Shown here piece after piece: positions 42,388 to 52,171 of a DNA stretch of 64,000 bases. Every line of letters starts with the position of its first letter. The first letter of the stretch is position 1. The notes beneath the pieces were generated by a model. It did not search any database and was not told where the DNA came from. It saw only the letters and a list, made by a program, of their open reading frames with translations. Source of the stretch: Streptomyces pseudovenezuelae (GTDB lineage Bacteria > Actinomycetota > Actinomycetes > Streptomycetales > Streptomycetaceae); the NCBI RefSeq assembly GCF_029892565.1, contig NZ_JARXVH010000010.1:124001-188000 (forward strand). Direction: 5' to 3'. The position numbers were made by a program, and so were the translations under genes.

Positions 42388-43109
42388 CTCCCGTCCTCCA
42401 CGGGCCTGATCGCGTATCCCATGCCGCGCACGGTGTGGATCATCGGCGCGCGACCCTTGTCGATCTTGCGGCGCAGGCTGGAGATATAGACCTCGACGAG
42501 GTTGCCGCCGCCGTCGAAGGAGCTGCTCCACACGTGGTCGAGGATCTGGGCCTTGCTCAGCACCTGGCGCGGATGGTTCAGCAACAGGCTGAGCAGGTCG
42601 AACTCCTTGGCGGTGAGCTGGAGTTGCTGTCCCGCGCGGTGCACCTCGCGGGTCTCCTCGGTCAGCACGAGGTCGCCGAGGACGCGTACGGAGTCGTCGG
42701 CCGGGGCGCGTTCGGTGCCGGCCCGGCGCAGCAGTCCGCGCAGCCGCAGCACGACCTCCTCCAGGGAGAAGGGCTTGGTCACGTAGTCGTCGGCGCCGTT
42801 GTCGAGTCCGTCGATGCGGTGCTCGATGGCGTCGCGGGCGGTGAGCATCAGCACGGGCAGCTTCGGGTTCTCGTGGCGCAGGCGGCGCAGTACCTGGATG
42901 CCGTCCAGGTCGGGCAGCATTCCGTCCAGCACGACGGCGTGCGGGGCGCAGCCGCGGGCGATCCTGAGCGCGCTCTGTCCGTCGCCGGCCGGATAGGGCC
43001 GCCAGCCCGCCTCGGTGACGGCCACGGACAGCACTTCGGTGAGGGCGGGTTCGTCGTCGACGATCAGAACGCGAACCCGTCCGCCACGGGTACCGGAGAT
43101 GCCAGCCAT
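42384..43109 (-). CDS. OmpR-family response regulator
   Basis: A 241-residue regulator. The receiver domain has acidic pocket DDEP, phospho-acceptor Asp in VLDGMLPDLDG, Thr in MLTARD and Lys in TKPFSLEE. The winged-helix DNA-binding domain begins at LTAKEFDLLSLLLNHPRQVLSK and ends at VRGMGYAIRP. ATG 43109 is used because AGGA lies seven bases upstream and the protein then starts MAGISGTRGG. It forms an overlapping pair with the kinase gene. It resembles MprA/PrrA/TrcR regulators of actinobacteria; targets cannot be inferred. Confidence 0.92.
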   Translation of the reverse strand: MAGISGTRGGRVRVLIVDDEPALTEVLSVAVTEAGWRPYPAGDGQSALRIARGCAPHAVVLDGMLPDLDGIQVLRRLRHENPKLPVLMLTARDAIEHRIDGLDNGADDYVTKPFSLEEVVLRLRGLLRRAGTERAPADDSVRVLGDLVLTEETREVHRAGQQLQLTAKEFDLLSLLLNHPRQVLSKAQILDHVWSSSFDGGGNLVEVYISSLRRKIDKGRAPMIHTVRGMGYAIRPVEDGR

Positions 43110-43180
43110 GTCCTGATCCTGTCCCGGTTGGCTGAGGGAATGCTGTGTTCCGGCTGAGGGACAGCCGTGCGTAAACGGAA

Positions 43181-43212
43181 GGGCCGCACCCCTGTCACCA
43201 GGGATGCGGCCC
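43181..43212 (-). terminator. Terminator downstream of aconitase
   Basis: A hairpin formed by GGGCCGCA/TGCGGCCC and CCCTG/CAGGG with one mismatch and loop TCAC lies 19 bp after the aconitase stop. Confidence 0.7.
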
Positions 43213-43231
43213 AACTGCCGTACCGGATCGG

Positions 43232-45946
<2,715 letters not shown>

Positions 45947-46019
45947 GACAGTCTCCTTCATTGATGTGCGCGTACTCACTCACCACGATCCTGCCGCCAC
46001 GGCTACTTGGCCGATCCGC

Positions 46020-46050
46020 TAAGGTAAGGCTAAGTTAGGCAAGCCTTACC
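46020..46050 (-). promoter_or_regulatory. Iron box (DmdR/IdeR-type) upstream of aconitase
   Basis: TAAGGTAAGGCTAAGTTAG (46020-46038) matches 14 of 19 positions of the iron-box consensus TTAGGTTAGGCTAACCTAA. It overlaps a perfect inverted repeat GGTAAGGCT (46023-46031) and AGCCTTACC (46042-46050). The centre is about 90 bp upstream of the aconitase start codon. DmdR1/IdeR proteins bind such sites with Fe2+. Confidence 0.6.
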
Positions 46051-46095
46051 GCCGGGTCGGCGGTGGTGTGCGGCTGCGGTGCTCCTGGTGCAGAT

Positions 46096-46111
46096 ATCTC
46101 GATGTCGAGAT
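46096..46111. promoter_or_regulatory. ATCTC-N6-GAGAT palindrome, copy 1
   Basis: It sits inside the longer perfect palindrome TATCTCGATGTCGAGATA (46095-46112), between the aconitase and DUF4236 starts. The same half-sites with the same spacing recur at 46447-46462 before the XRE-MurA gene. Confidence 0.5.
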
Positions 46112-46212
46112 AACTCTAGTACATGGGGGCGGACTGGTCATGCCCGGGCCGCAGTGACCTGCCATACCCGCGCACCTTCGGGGTACCCGCTCCAGGACGA
46201 AAGGGGGCGGGA

Positions 46213-46410
46213 ATGCCGCTCACGTTCCGCAAGAGTTTCCGGATCCTCCCTTGGCTCCGACTGAACATCAACCGGCGATCGATGTCCTTCACGACAGGTG
46301 GAGCGCACGGCCCGCGGCACACGCGCAGCACGACCGGACGACGTACGACATCGATGGATTTGCCCGGACCTTTCGGGTGGCGCAAGACGCGCACCAAGAA
46401 GCACGACTGA
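46213..46410 (+). CDS. DUF4236 small protein
   Basis: A 65-residue basic protein starting MPLTFRKSFRILPWLRLNINRRS at ATG 46213, behind AAGGGGGCGGG. The pattern TFRKSF.I.PG.R.N...S...S.TTG and the C-terminal GPFGWRKTRTKK match the DUF4236 family of short proteins widespread in bacteria. Function is unknown. There is no signal peptide; the tail is Lys/Arg-rich. It is flanked on both sides by ATCTC-N6-GAGAT palindromes and lies 64 bp upstream of the XRE-MurA gene, so the two may share control. Confidence 0.75.
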   Translation: MPLTFRKSFRILPWLRLNINRRSMSFTTGGAHGPRHTRSTTGRRTTSMDLPGPFGWRKTRTKKHD

Positions 46411-46446
46411 CCGGCCGTCACCTGAACGGCCCCCTCAAGAGGCGTC

Positions 46447-46462
46447 ATCTCATATCTGAGAT
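46447..46462. promoter_or_regulatory. ATCTC-N6-GAGAT palindrome, copy 2
   Basis: It lies 12 bp before the ATG of the XRE-MurA gene. Half-sites and spacing equal those of 46096-46111. The encoded protein has its own XRE DNA-binding domain, so autoregulation is an obvious possibility. Confidence 0.5.
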
Positions 46463-46474
46463 AGCCTCAACCTC

Positions 46475-48004
46475 ATGGCAGACGACTACCTCGTACGCAT
46501 CGGCAAGCTCATTCGTGATGCCCGGCAACACCGTGGCTGGACACAGGCGCAGCTCGCGGAGGCGCTCGGCACCAGTCAGAGCGCGGTCAACCGCATCGAG
46601 CGCGGTAACCAAAACATCAGCCTTGAGATGATCGCTCGAATCGGTGAAGCGCTGGAGAGCGAGATCGTCTCTCTGGGCTATGCGGGCCCGATGCATCTGC
46701 GGGTCGTCGGTGGTCGTCGGCTGTCCGGCGCCATCGACGTCAAGACCAGCAAGAACGCCTGCGTGGCACTGCTGTGCGCCTCGCTCCTGAACCAGGGGCG
46801 CACAGTGCTGCGCCGGGTGGCCAGGATCGAGGAGGTCTACCGCCTGCTGGAGGTGCTCAGCTCGATCGGCGTGCGCGCCCGGTGGATCAACGACGGGGTC
46901 GACCTGGAGATCGTGCCGCCGGCCGAGCTGAACATGGCGGCGATCGACGCCGAGGCGGCCGTACGCACCCGCTCGATCATCATGTTCCTGGGCCCGCTGC
47001 TGCACCGCATGGACAGCTTCAAGCTGCCGTACGCCGGCGGCTGCGACCTCGGTACGCGCACCATCGAGCCGCACATGATCGCGCTGCGCCGGTTCGGCCT
47101 GGACATCGCCGCGACCGAGGGGCAGTACCACGCGCAGGTCGACCCGAGCGTGCGGCCCGACCGCCCGATCGTGCTGACCGAGCGCGGGGACACGGTCACC
47201 GAGAACGCGCTGCTGGCCGCCTCCCGGTACGACGGCGTCACCGTCATCCGCAACGCGTCCTCCAACTACATGGTCCAGGACCTGTGCTTCTTCCTGGAGG
47301 CGCTCGGCGTCCGGGTCGAGGGCATCGGCACCACCACGCTGACCGTGCACGGCGTGCCGAACATCGACGTCGACGTCGACTACTCCCCCTCCGAGGACCC
47401 GGTCGAGGCGATGAGCCTGGTGGCCGCCGCGGTGGTCACGGAGTCGGAGCTGACGGTGCGCCGAGTGCCGATCGAGTTCCTGGAGATCGAGCTCGCGGTC
47501 CTGGAGGAGATGGGCCTGGACCACGACCGTACGCCCGAGTACTTCGCGGACAACGGCCGTACGCGCCTGGTGGACCTGACCGTCCGGCCCTCCAAGCTGG
47601 AGGCGCCGATCGACAAGATCCACCCGATGCCGTTCCCGGGCCTGAACATCGACAACGTGCCGTTCTTCGCGGCCATCGCGGCGGTCGCGCAGGGCAAGAC
47701 CCTCATCCACGACTGGGTCTACGACAACCGCGCGATCTACCTCACGGACCTCAACCGCCTCGGCGGCCGGCTCCAACTCCTCGACCCGCACCGCGTGTTG
47801 GTCGAGGGCCCGACCCGCTGGCGCGCCGCCGAGATGATGTGCCCGCCGGCGCTGCGCCCCGCCGTGGTCGTCCTGCTGGCGATGATGGCGGCCGACGGCA
47901 CGTCCGTGCTGCGCAACGTCTACGTCATCAACCGGGGGTACGAGGACCTCGCCGAGCGCCTGAACTCCATCGGGGCGCAGATCGAGATCTTCCGGGACAT
48001 CTGA
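46475..48004 (+). CDS. murA2: MurA-like UDP-GlcNAc enolpyruvyl transferase fused to an N-terminal XRE DNA-binding domain
   Basis: A 509-residue fusion. Residues 8-62 are a complete XRE helix-turn-helix (LIRDARQHRGWTQAQLAEALGTSQSAVNRIERG). From about residue 74 an EPSP-synthase-fold MurA domain follows, with the substrate lysine-asparagine pair in TSKNACVALL and the PEP-binding cysteine (Cys190) in YAGGCDLGTRT. MurA starts peptidoglycan synthesis by adding enolpyruvate to UDP-GlcNAc. All key residues appear intact, so it may be an active enzyme, a UDP-GlcNAc-sensing regulator, or both. S. coelicolor SCO5998, beside aconitase, is the likely orthologue; Streptomyces also has a canonical murA elsewhere. 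The RBS is poor. Confidence 0.9.
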   Translation: MADDYLVRIGKLIRDARQHRGWTQAQLAEALGTSQSAVNRIERGNQNISLEMIARIGEALESEIVSLGYAGPMHLRVVGGRRLSGAIDVKTSKNACVALLCASLLNQGRTVLRRVARIEEVYRLLEVLSSIGVRARWINDGVDLEIVPPAELNMAAIDAEAAVRTRSIIMFLGPLLHRMDSFKLPYAGGCDLGTRTIEPHMIALRRFGLDIAATEGQYHAQVDPSVRPDRPIVLTERGDTVTENALLAASRYDGVTVIRNASSNYMVQDLCFFLEALGVRVEGIGTTTLTVHGVPNIDVDVDYSPSEDPVEAMSLVAAAVVTESELTVRRVPIEFLEIELAVLEEMGLDHDRTPEYFADNGRTRLVDLTVRPSKLEAPIDKIHPMPFPGLNIDNVPFFAAIAAVAQGKTLIHDWVYDNRAIYLTDLNRLGGRLQLLDPHRVLVEGPTRWRAAEMMCPPALRPAVVVLLAMMAADGTSVLRNVYVINRGYEDLAERLNSIGAQIEIFRDI

Positions 48005-48013
48005 CCGGCGGAT

Positions 48014-48039
48014 GCCGCCGCGACGGTTTGCGCGGCGGC
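48014..48039 (+). terminator. Hairpin downstream of murA2
   Basis: GCCGCCGCG and CGCGGCGGC form a 9-bp stem with an eight-base loop, 10 bp past the stop. A second inverted repeat with 11-bp arms (48061-48071 with 48090-48100) follows before the next gene. Confidence 0.6.
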
Positions 48040-48127
48040 GCAGAATCCTTCTCGGTGGACGTGACGTCCGGTCTGACCCGTAGGCACGGCCGGACGTCAC
48101 CCCGCGAGCGTCTGATATATCGCTGGT

Positions 48128-48736
48128 ATGCGCACCGAATTCAACCTGGCCCAGCTCGAACCGACCGTCGTGTACCGCCTGCTCACGTCGTCGGTCCTGC
48201 CGCGCCCCATCGCCTGGGTCTCGACCGTCTCCGCCGACGGCGTCGACAACCTCGCCCCGCACTCCTTCTTCACGGTCTCGTCGGCCACACCGCCGATCGT
48301 CCAGTTCACCTCGGTCGGCCGCAAGGACTCCCTGCGCAACGTCGAGGCCACCGGGCAGTTCGTGGTCAACCTCGCCCCGGAGTCGCTCATCGACGAGGTC
48401 AACAAGACCGCCACCGACTTCCCGCACGGCGTCAGCGAGTTCGACGCCGTGGGAGTGGCGCGCGAGCCCGCCGCCCGGGTGAAGGCCTCACGCGTCGCCG
48501 GCTCCCCCGTGGCGCTGGAGTGCGAACTGCACAGCACGCTCCGGCTGGGTGACTCAACCGTGGTCTTCGGACGGGTGGTTCACATCGCCGTCGACGAGAC
48601 CGTCCTGGACGGCGACCACCCGGCGGTCACCCGGATGCGCCCGCTGTCCCGCCTGGGCAAGGACGAGTGGGGCACCCTCGGGGAGGTTGTGGACCTGCGG
48701 CGCATCCGGTACGCGGACTGGCCCGAGTCGAACTGA
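48128..48736 (+). CDS. Flavin reductase-like FMN-binding split-barrel protein
   Basis: A 202-residue cytoplasmic protein of the flavoredoxin/flavin reductase-like family. RPIAWVSTVSADGVDNLAPHSFFTVSSATPPIVQF is the FMN-binding pattern near the N-terminus (about 27-61), followed by NVEATGQFVVNLA and a C-terminal region ending SRLGKDEWGTLGEV. Members bind FMN and may reduce flavin or act as electron carriers; the partner is unknown. ATG 48128 follows the murA2 hairpins by 27 bp. The next gene is a short-chain dehydrogenase on the same strand, 177 bp away. Confidence 0.85.
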   Translation: MRTEFNLAQLEPTVVYRLLTSSVLPRPIAWVSTVSADGVDNLAPHSFFTVSSATPPIVQFTSVGRKDSLRNVEATGQFVVNLAPESLIDEVNKTATDFPHGVSEFDAVGVAREPAARVKASRVAGSPVALECELHSTLRLGDSTVVFGRVVHIAVDETVLDGDHPAVTRMRPLSRLGKDEWGTLGEVVDLRRIRYADWPESN

Positions 48737-48858
48737 GGGACGTTCTCCACCAGCAGTTCGGACCGACCTCACCACCTCCTCAGAGGTACGCCCACCGCGA
48801 GGGAGGGTGTACGGCACCCCCCTCCGTACGGCCTTCCTGTACGAGGCGCGCGGGCGAA

Positions 48859-48892
48859 GACTCGGATCGTCGGCAATCGCCGGCTCCGAGTC
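48859..48892 (+). terminator. Inverted repeat before the SDR gene
   Basis: GACTCGGA (48859-48866) pairs with TCCGAGTC (48885-48892), with some pairing also possible inside the loop. It may end the flavin-reductase transcript or lie in the SDR leader. Confidence 0.35.
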
Positions 48893-48913
48893 CGACTCCC
48901 CCAGGAGACTGCC

Positions 48914-49660
48914 GTGAACACCGCTTCCGCCCCGGCCGACCGCAAGATCGTTCTCGTGACGGGAGCGTCCAGCGGCATCGGCGAGGCGACCGCCCGTCAG
49001 CTGGCCGCGGCCGGCCACCATGTCGTCCTCGGGGCCCGCCGCACCGACCGCCTCGCGCTGCTGACCAAGGAGCTGAGGGAGGTCGGACACGGCGCCGAAT
49101 ACGGCGAGTTGGACGTCACCGACCAGGCCAGCGTCCGTGCTTTCGTCGAGGCGGCGTTGGCTCGGCACGGGCGCGTCGACGTGCTGGTCAACAACGCGGG
49201 GGTGATGCCGCTCGCGCCGCTGGCCGCCCTGCACGTGGCGGAGTGGGACCAGATGATCGACGTGAATCTGCGGGGTGTGCTGTACGGGATCGCGGCTGTG
49301 CTGCCGTCGATGCTGGAGCGGCGTTCCGGGCATGTCGTCAACGTCGCGTCCACCTCCGCCCATCGGGTCGACCCGACGGCCGCGGTGTACTGCGCGACGA
49401 AGTACGCGGTGCGGGCGCTGTCCGAGGGGCTGCGGCAGGAGAACTCCGAGATCAGGGTCACGGTCGTCAGCCCCGGCTTCACCCGCTCCGAACTGGCCGA
49501 CAAGGGCGGCGACCCCCAGGCGCAGGGCGCGGCACGCAGCGCCACCGAGCTGATCGGGCTGCCGGCTTCGGCAGTCGCCGAGGCCATCGGCTACGCGATC
49601 GCCCAGCCCGCGGGCGTCGACGTGAACGAGATCGTCGTTCGGCCCACGGTCCAGAACTGA
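48914..49660 (+). CDS. Short-chain dehydrogenase/reductase (classical SDR)
   Basis: A 248-residue NAD(P)-dependent oxidoreductase. The Rossmann motif VTGASSGIGEATA (about 15-27), NNAGV (about 93-97), the catalytic Ser (NVASTSAH) and YxxxK in YCATK (about 158-162) define the classical SDR family. GARRTDR after beta-2 suggests NADP. GTG 48914 follows AGGAGA. It resembles YdfG-like serine/3-hydroxyacid dehydrogenases, but the substrate is not determined. It converges with an XRE regulator, 40 bp apart, a pairing often seen for reductases and MmyB-type regulators. Confidence 0.9.
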   Translation: MNTASAPADRKIVLVTGASSGIGEATARQLAAAGHHVVLGARRTDRLALLTKELREVGHGAEYGELDVTDQASVRAFVEAALARHGRVDVLVNNAGVMPLAPLAALHVAEWDQMIDVNLRGVLYGIAAVLPSMLERRSGHVVNVASTSAHRVDPTAAVYCATKYAVRALSEGLRQENSEIRVTVVSPGFTRSELADKGGDPQAQGAARSATELIGLPASAVAEAIGYAIAQPAGVDVNEIVVRPTVQN

Positions 49661-49700
49661 CGTTGCCCTGCGGGCCGTTGGACGTATCCCGGGGCGCGCG

Positions 49701-50534
49701 TCAACGGCGCGGAACAGCCATCGACGCGAGGTACGTCAGGGCTTCCGCGCTGCGGCTGCCCGGCTCCGCCGAGCCGACCAGCAGCTCCTGGCCGGGTGCG
49801 GCACGTACGTCGAAGCTCTGGTAGGTGAGTTCGACGCGTCCGACCTCGGGGTGGACGAACACCTTGTAGGCGCGGGTGAGGGCCCGGACCGTCTGGTCGT
49901 TCCACAGGGTCCTGAACTCCCCCGAGATCTCCAGCAGTTCACGGACCAGGGCGTCGATCTCGGGGGCGTCACTGAACCTGGCCGCGTTCAGACGCAGCGC
50001 GTACACGGTCGCCGAGGTGACCAACTGCCGGTCGGGGAAGACCTCTTGGGCCAGCGGGTGGGTGAACAGGATCCGCGGCATGCTGGTCTCCCCCTCGAAG
50101 GGGGACAGGAGCGCGTCGGCGATGACGTTGGTGGCGAGGATGTCGAACGCCGGGCCAAGGACGTAGGCGGCGGCCGTCGGGAAGGCGTCGAGCAGCCGCA
50201 GCAGGTCGGGATGCACCTGGTCGCGCAGGCCGTCGGCCTTGGTGCGGGGGTTGATGCCGGCCAGGCGGAACAGGTGACCGCGCGCGTCGGCGTCCAGGCG
50301 CAGCGCCCTGCCGAGCGCGTCCACGACCTGCGGCGAGGGGTTGGTCTCGCGGCCCTGTTCCAGCCGGATGTAGTAGTCGGCGCTCACACCCGCCAGCACG
50401 GCGACCTCTTCCCGCCGCAGCCCCTTGACCCGACGGGTACCGCCGCCGACAGGCAGTCCGACATCGGACGGTTCCAGGCGGGAACGGCCGGCGCGCAGGA
50501 AGTCCCCGAGAGCGTTGACAGGCGCGTTCCGCAT
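49701..50534 (-). CDS. XRE/MmyB-type transcriptional regulator
   Basis: A 277-residue regulator. The N-terminal helix-turn-helix (about 8-75) includes RRVKGLRREEVAVLAGVSADYYIRLEQGRETNPSPQV, the exact pattern of actinobacterial MmyB/ClgR-like XRE proteins. The C-terminal ligand-binding region (about 105-265) is PAS-like and binds fatty acid in a related structure. Such regulators commonly control a neighbouring reductase; the convergent SDR is the candidate target. ATG 50534 starts MRNAPVNALGDFLRAGRSRL. Confidence 0.88.
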   Translation of the reverse strand: MRNAPVNALGDFLRAGRSRLEPSDVGLPVGGGTRRVKGLRREEVAVLAGVSADYYIRLEQGRETNPSPQVVDALGRALRLDADARGHLFRLAGINPRTKADGLRDQVHPDLLRLLDAFPTAAAYVLGPAFDILATNVIADALLSPFEGETSMPRILFTHPLAQEVFPDRQLVTSATVYALRLNAARFSDAPEIDALVRELLEISGEFRTLWNDQTVRALTRAYKVFVHPEVGRVELTYQSFDVRAAPGQELLVGSAEPGSRSAEALTYLASMAVPRR

Positions 50535-50582
50535 ACGACCGACAGTACCCCCGGCACCACAGGCATCGCGGGAACGGCTGTC

Positions 50583-51059
50583 CTACGGGGTTCCCCGGTC
50601 CTCCAGCAGGCGCTCAAGGCGGTCGAAGCGTGCGTGCAGGGCCCGGGTCGCCTCCTCGCGCACCGCGCGCGCCGCGTCCTCGGCCTCGCGCGCGAGGTGA
50701 TGGCGGCGCTTCTGATCGCGGCCCACGAACCAGGTCGCGAGGGCCGCGGTGACCATGCCGTACGCGGTGATCCCGACGACCATCACCACCGTCCCGATGA
50801 CGCGGCCCCACGGGGTCACCGGGTAGAAGTCGCCGTATCCGACCGTGGTCGCCGTCTCGATCGACCACCACAACGCCCTGGGGTACGAGGTGATCTGCGC
50901 CCCGCGCGCACCGTGCTCGGCGGCCACGACCGCGTACGAGCCGACCGCCATCACCACCGCGAGGACGGCGGTCGCTCCGCCCGCGGCCCTGAGATGCAGC
51001 GAGCGTCCCTCCCGGCCGAGCAGCAGCGCGACCGTCCTGGTCCACAGTCCGGGCAACAT
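50583..51059 (-). CDS. Two-transmembrane potassium channel
   Basis: A 158-residue KcsA-like channel subunit. Helix 1 (about 27-46), a pore helix (YPRALWWSIETA), the selectivity filter TTVGYGD (71-77) and helix 2 (about 86-112) are followed by a charged, probably coiled-coil tail (DQKRRHHLAREAEDAARAVREEATRAL). It would form a tetramer conducting K+ across the membrane. KcsA of S. lividans has the same layout and length (160 residues). ATG 51059 has AGGA eight bases before it. No regulatory domain is attached. Confidence 0.92.
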   Translation of the reverse strand: MLPGLWTRTVALLLGREGRSLHLRAAGGATAVLAVVMAVGSYAVVAAEHGARGAQITSYPRALWWSIETATTVGYGDFYPVTPWGRVIGTVVMVVGITAYGMVTAALATWFVGRDQKRRHHLAREAEDAARAVREEATRALHARFDRLERLLEDRGTP

Positions 51060-51198
51060 GGCCCGGATCCTGCGCGACGGACGGCCGACGCCGGGGCCCG
51101 CCGCGCCTGTGGGCGGTCGCCGTCACCCCATCGGCGGTCGCTCACCCGGACGGGTCCGGGCGGTGGTGCCGGCCTCGGTCGGATGATGGCCTTGCGCC

Positions 51199-51462
51199 AT
51201 GACAGCCGAGCCCGACGCGGTGACCGAGACGTTCGCCTTCACCTGCGGAGACTGCGGCCACACCTGGGAACGGACCTTCAAGCTCATGTTCTTCACCGAC
51301 CCCGGCCGCCCTGACATCCAGGAGTACGTCGACGAGAACGACGAGCCCCTGCGGTCGCCGCTGGCGGTGGCGGTCTGCCCGCGCTGCGGGAGCCGGGCGG
51401 TGCAGGTGTCGTCCCCCAAGCCCGATTCCGGGACCGGGACGGACGGGACACCGCCCGGCTGA
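51199..51462 (+). CDS. Small zinc-ribbon-like protein
   Basis: An 87-residue protein starting at ATG 51199. Two CxxC knuckles (TCGDCGHTWE at about 16-25 and VCPRCGSR at about 59-66) imply one bound zinc, as in rubredoxin-like or transcript-associated zinc ribbons. The tail is Pro/Gly-rich. I do not recognise a specific family function. It lies divergent to the channel gene and converges with the M24 gene with no gap (stop 51462 against 51464). Confidence 0.7.
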   Translation: MTAEPDAVTETFAFTCGDCGHTWERTFKLMFFTDPGRPDIQEYVDENDEPLRSPLAVAVCPRCGSRAVQVSSPKPDSGTGTDGTPPG

Positions 51463-51463
51463 G

Positions 51464-52153
51464 TCAGAGGGTGAGCAGTTCCTCGTAGAAGCCGCCGAAG
51501 TCTCGTTCGCGGTCGATGAGGTGGATCTCCAGGATCCAGTGGCAGGTGCGGCCGGCCTTGTCGGTGCGGCGCAGCGGGGTGTCGTTGGCGGGGGTGATGT
51601 ACGACTCCGTGTCGGCGCCGTCGATGGTCTCGTGCGGGAACTCGCCGACGAGGTGTCCGGCGTGCCAGCCGCCGAGCTCCCAGCCGGCCTCCTCGGCGAG
51701 GCGGGCGACCTCGGCGTGGAGGCGGGCGCCGGTGATGTCGGGGTCGGATTCGAAGAAGCGCCGGCCGGCCGCGAAGGTGGTCGCCAGGTCGTCGCGCAGG
51801 CGCCGCTTGACCGGGTCGTCGCCGAGCACGAAGGTGCGTCCGAAGTCGGCCTCGTACTCCTCGAAGATCGGGCCGAAGTCGGCGAACACGATGTCGTCGG
51901 CGCCGATCACGCGGTCCGGCGGGTTCTCGCGGTAGGGCATGAGGGTGTTCGGGCCGGAGCGGACGATGCGCTTGTGCCAGTGCCGGGTGGTGCCGAAGAG
52001 GTCGTTCGCCAGGTCGCGGATCCGGTCGCTGACCGCCCGCTCCCCCTCGCCCGGCGCGACCAGCCCGCGCGTCTCGATCTCCGCGAAGAGGCGCTCGGCC
52101 TTCGCCTGGGCGTCCAGCAAGCGTGCTGAGCGCGTGGGTTCGTCGTCCGCCAT
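51464..52153 (-). CDS. M24-family metallopeptidase-like protein (short aminopeptidase P/creatinase fold)
   Basis: A 229-residue cytoplasmic pita-bread-fold protein without the N-terminal domain of full aminopeptidase P. Metal-ligand candidates are Asp in FADFGPIFEEYEADFGRTF (two Asp), His in WHAGHLVGEFPHE and Glu in HWILEIHL, in the expected order. It may be a small X-Pro or methionine-type peptidase, or a non-peptidase member. ATG 52153 begins MADDEPTRSARLL. The downstream gene end is very close to the convergent zinc-ribbon gene; upstream it follows the amidotransferase-methyltransferase gene by 18 bp and may be co-transcribed. Confidence 0.82.
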   Translation of the reverse strand: MADDEPTRSARLLDAQAKAERLFAEIETRGLVAPGEGERAVSDRIRDLANDLFGTTRHWHKRIVRSGPNTLMPYRENPPDRVIGADDIVFADFGPIFEEYEADFGRTFVLGDDPVKRRLRDDLATTFAAGRRFFESDPDITGARLHAEVARLAEEAGWELGGWHAGHLVGEFPHETIDGADTESYITPANDTPLRRTDKAGRTCHWILEIHLIDRERDFGGFYEELLTL

Positions 52154-52171
52154 GAGGCGAACGTAAGGGCG

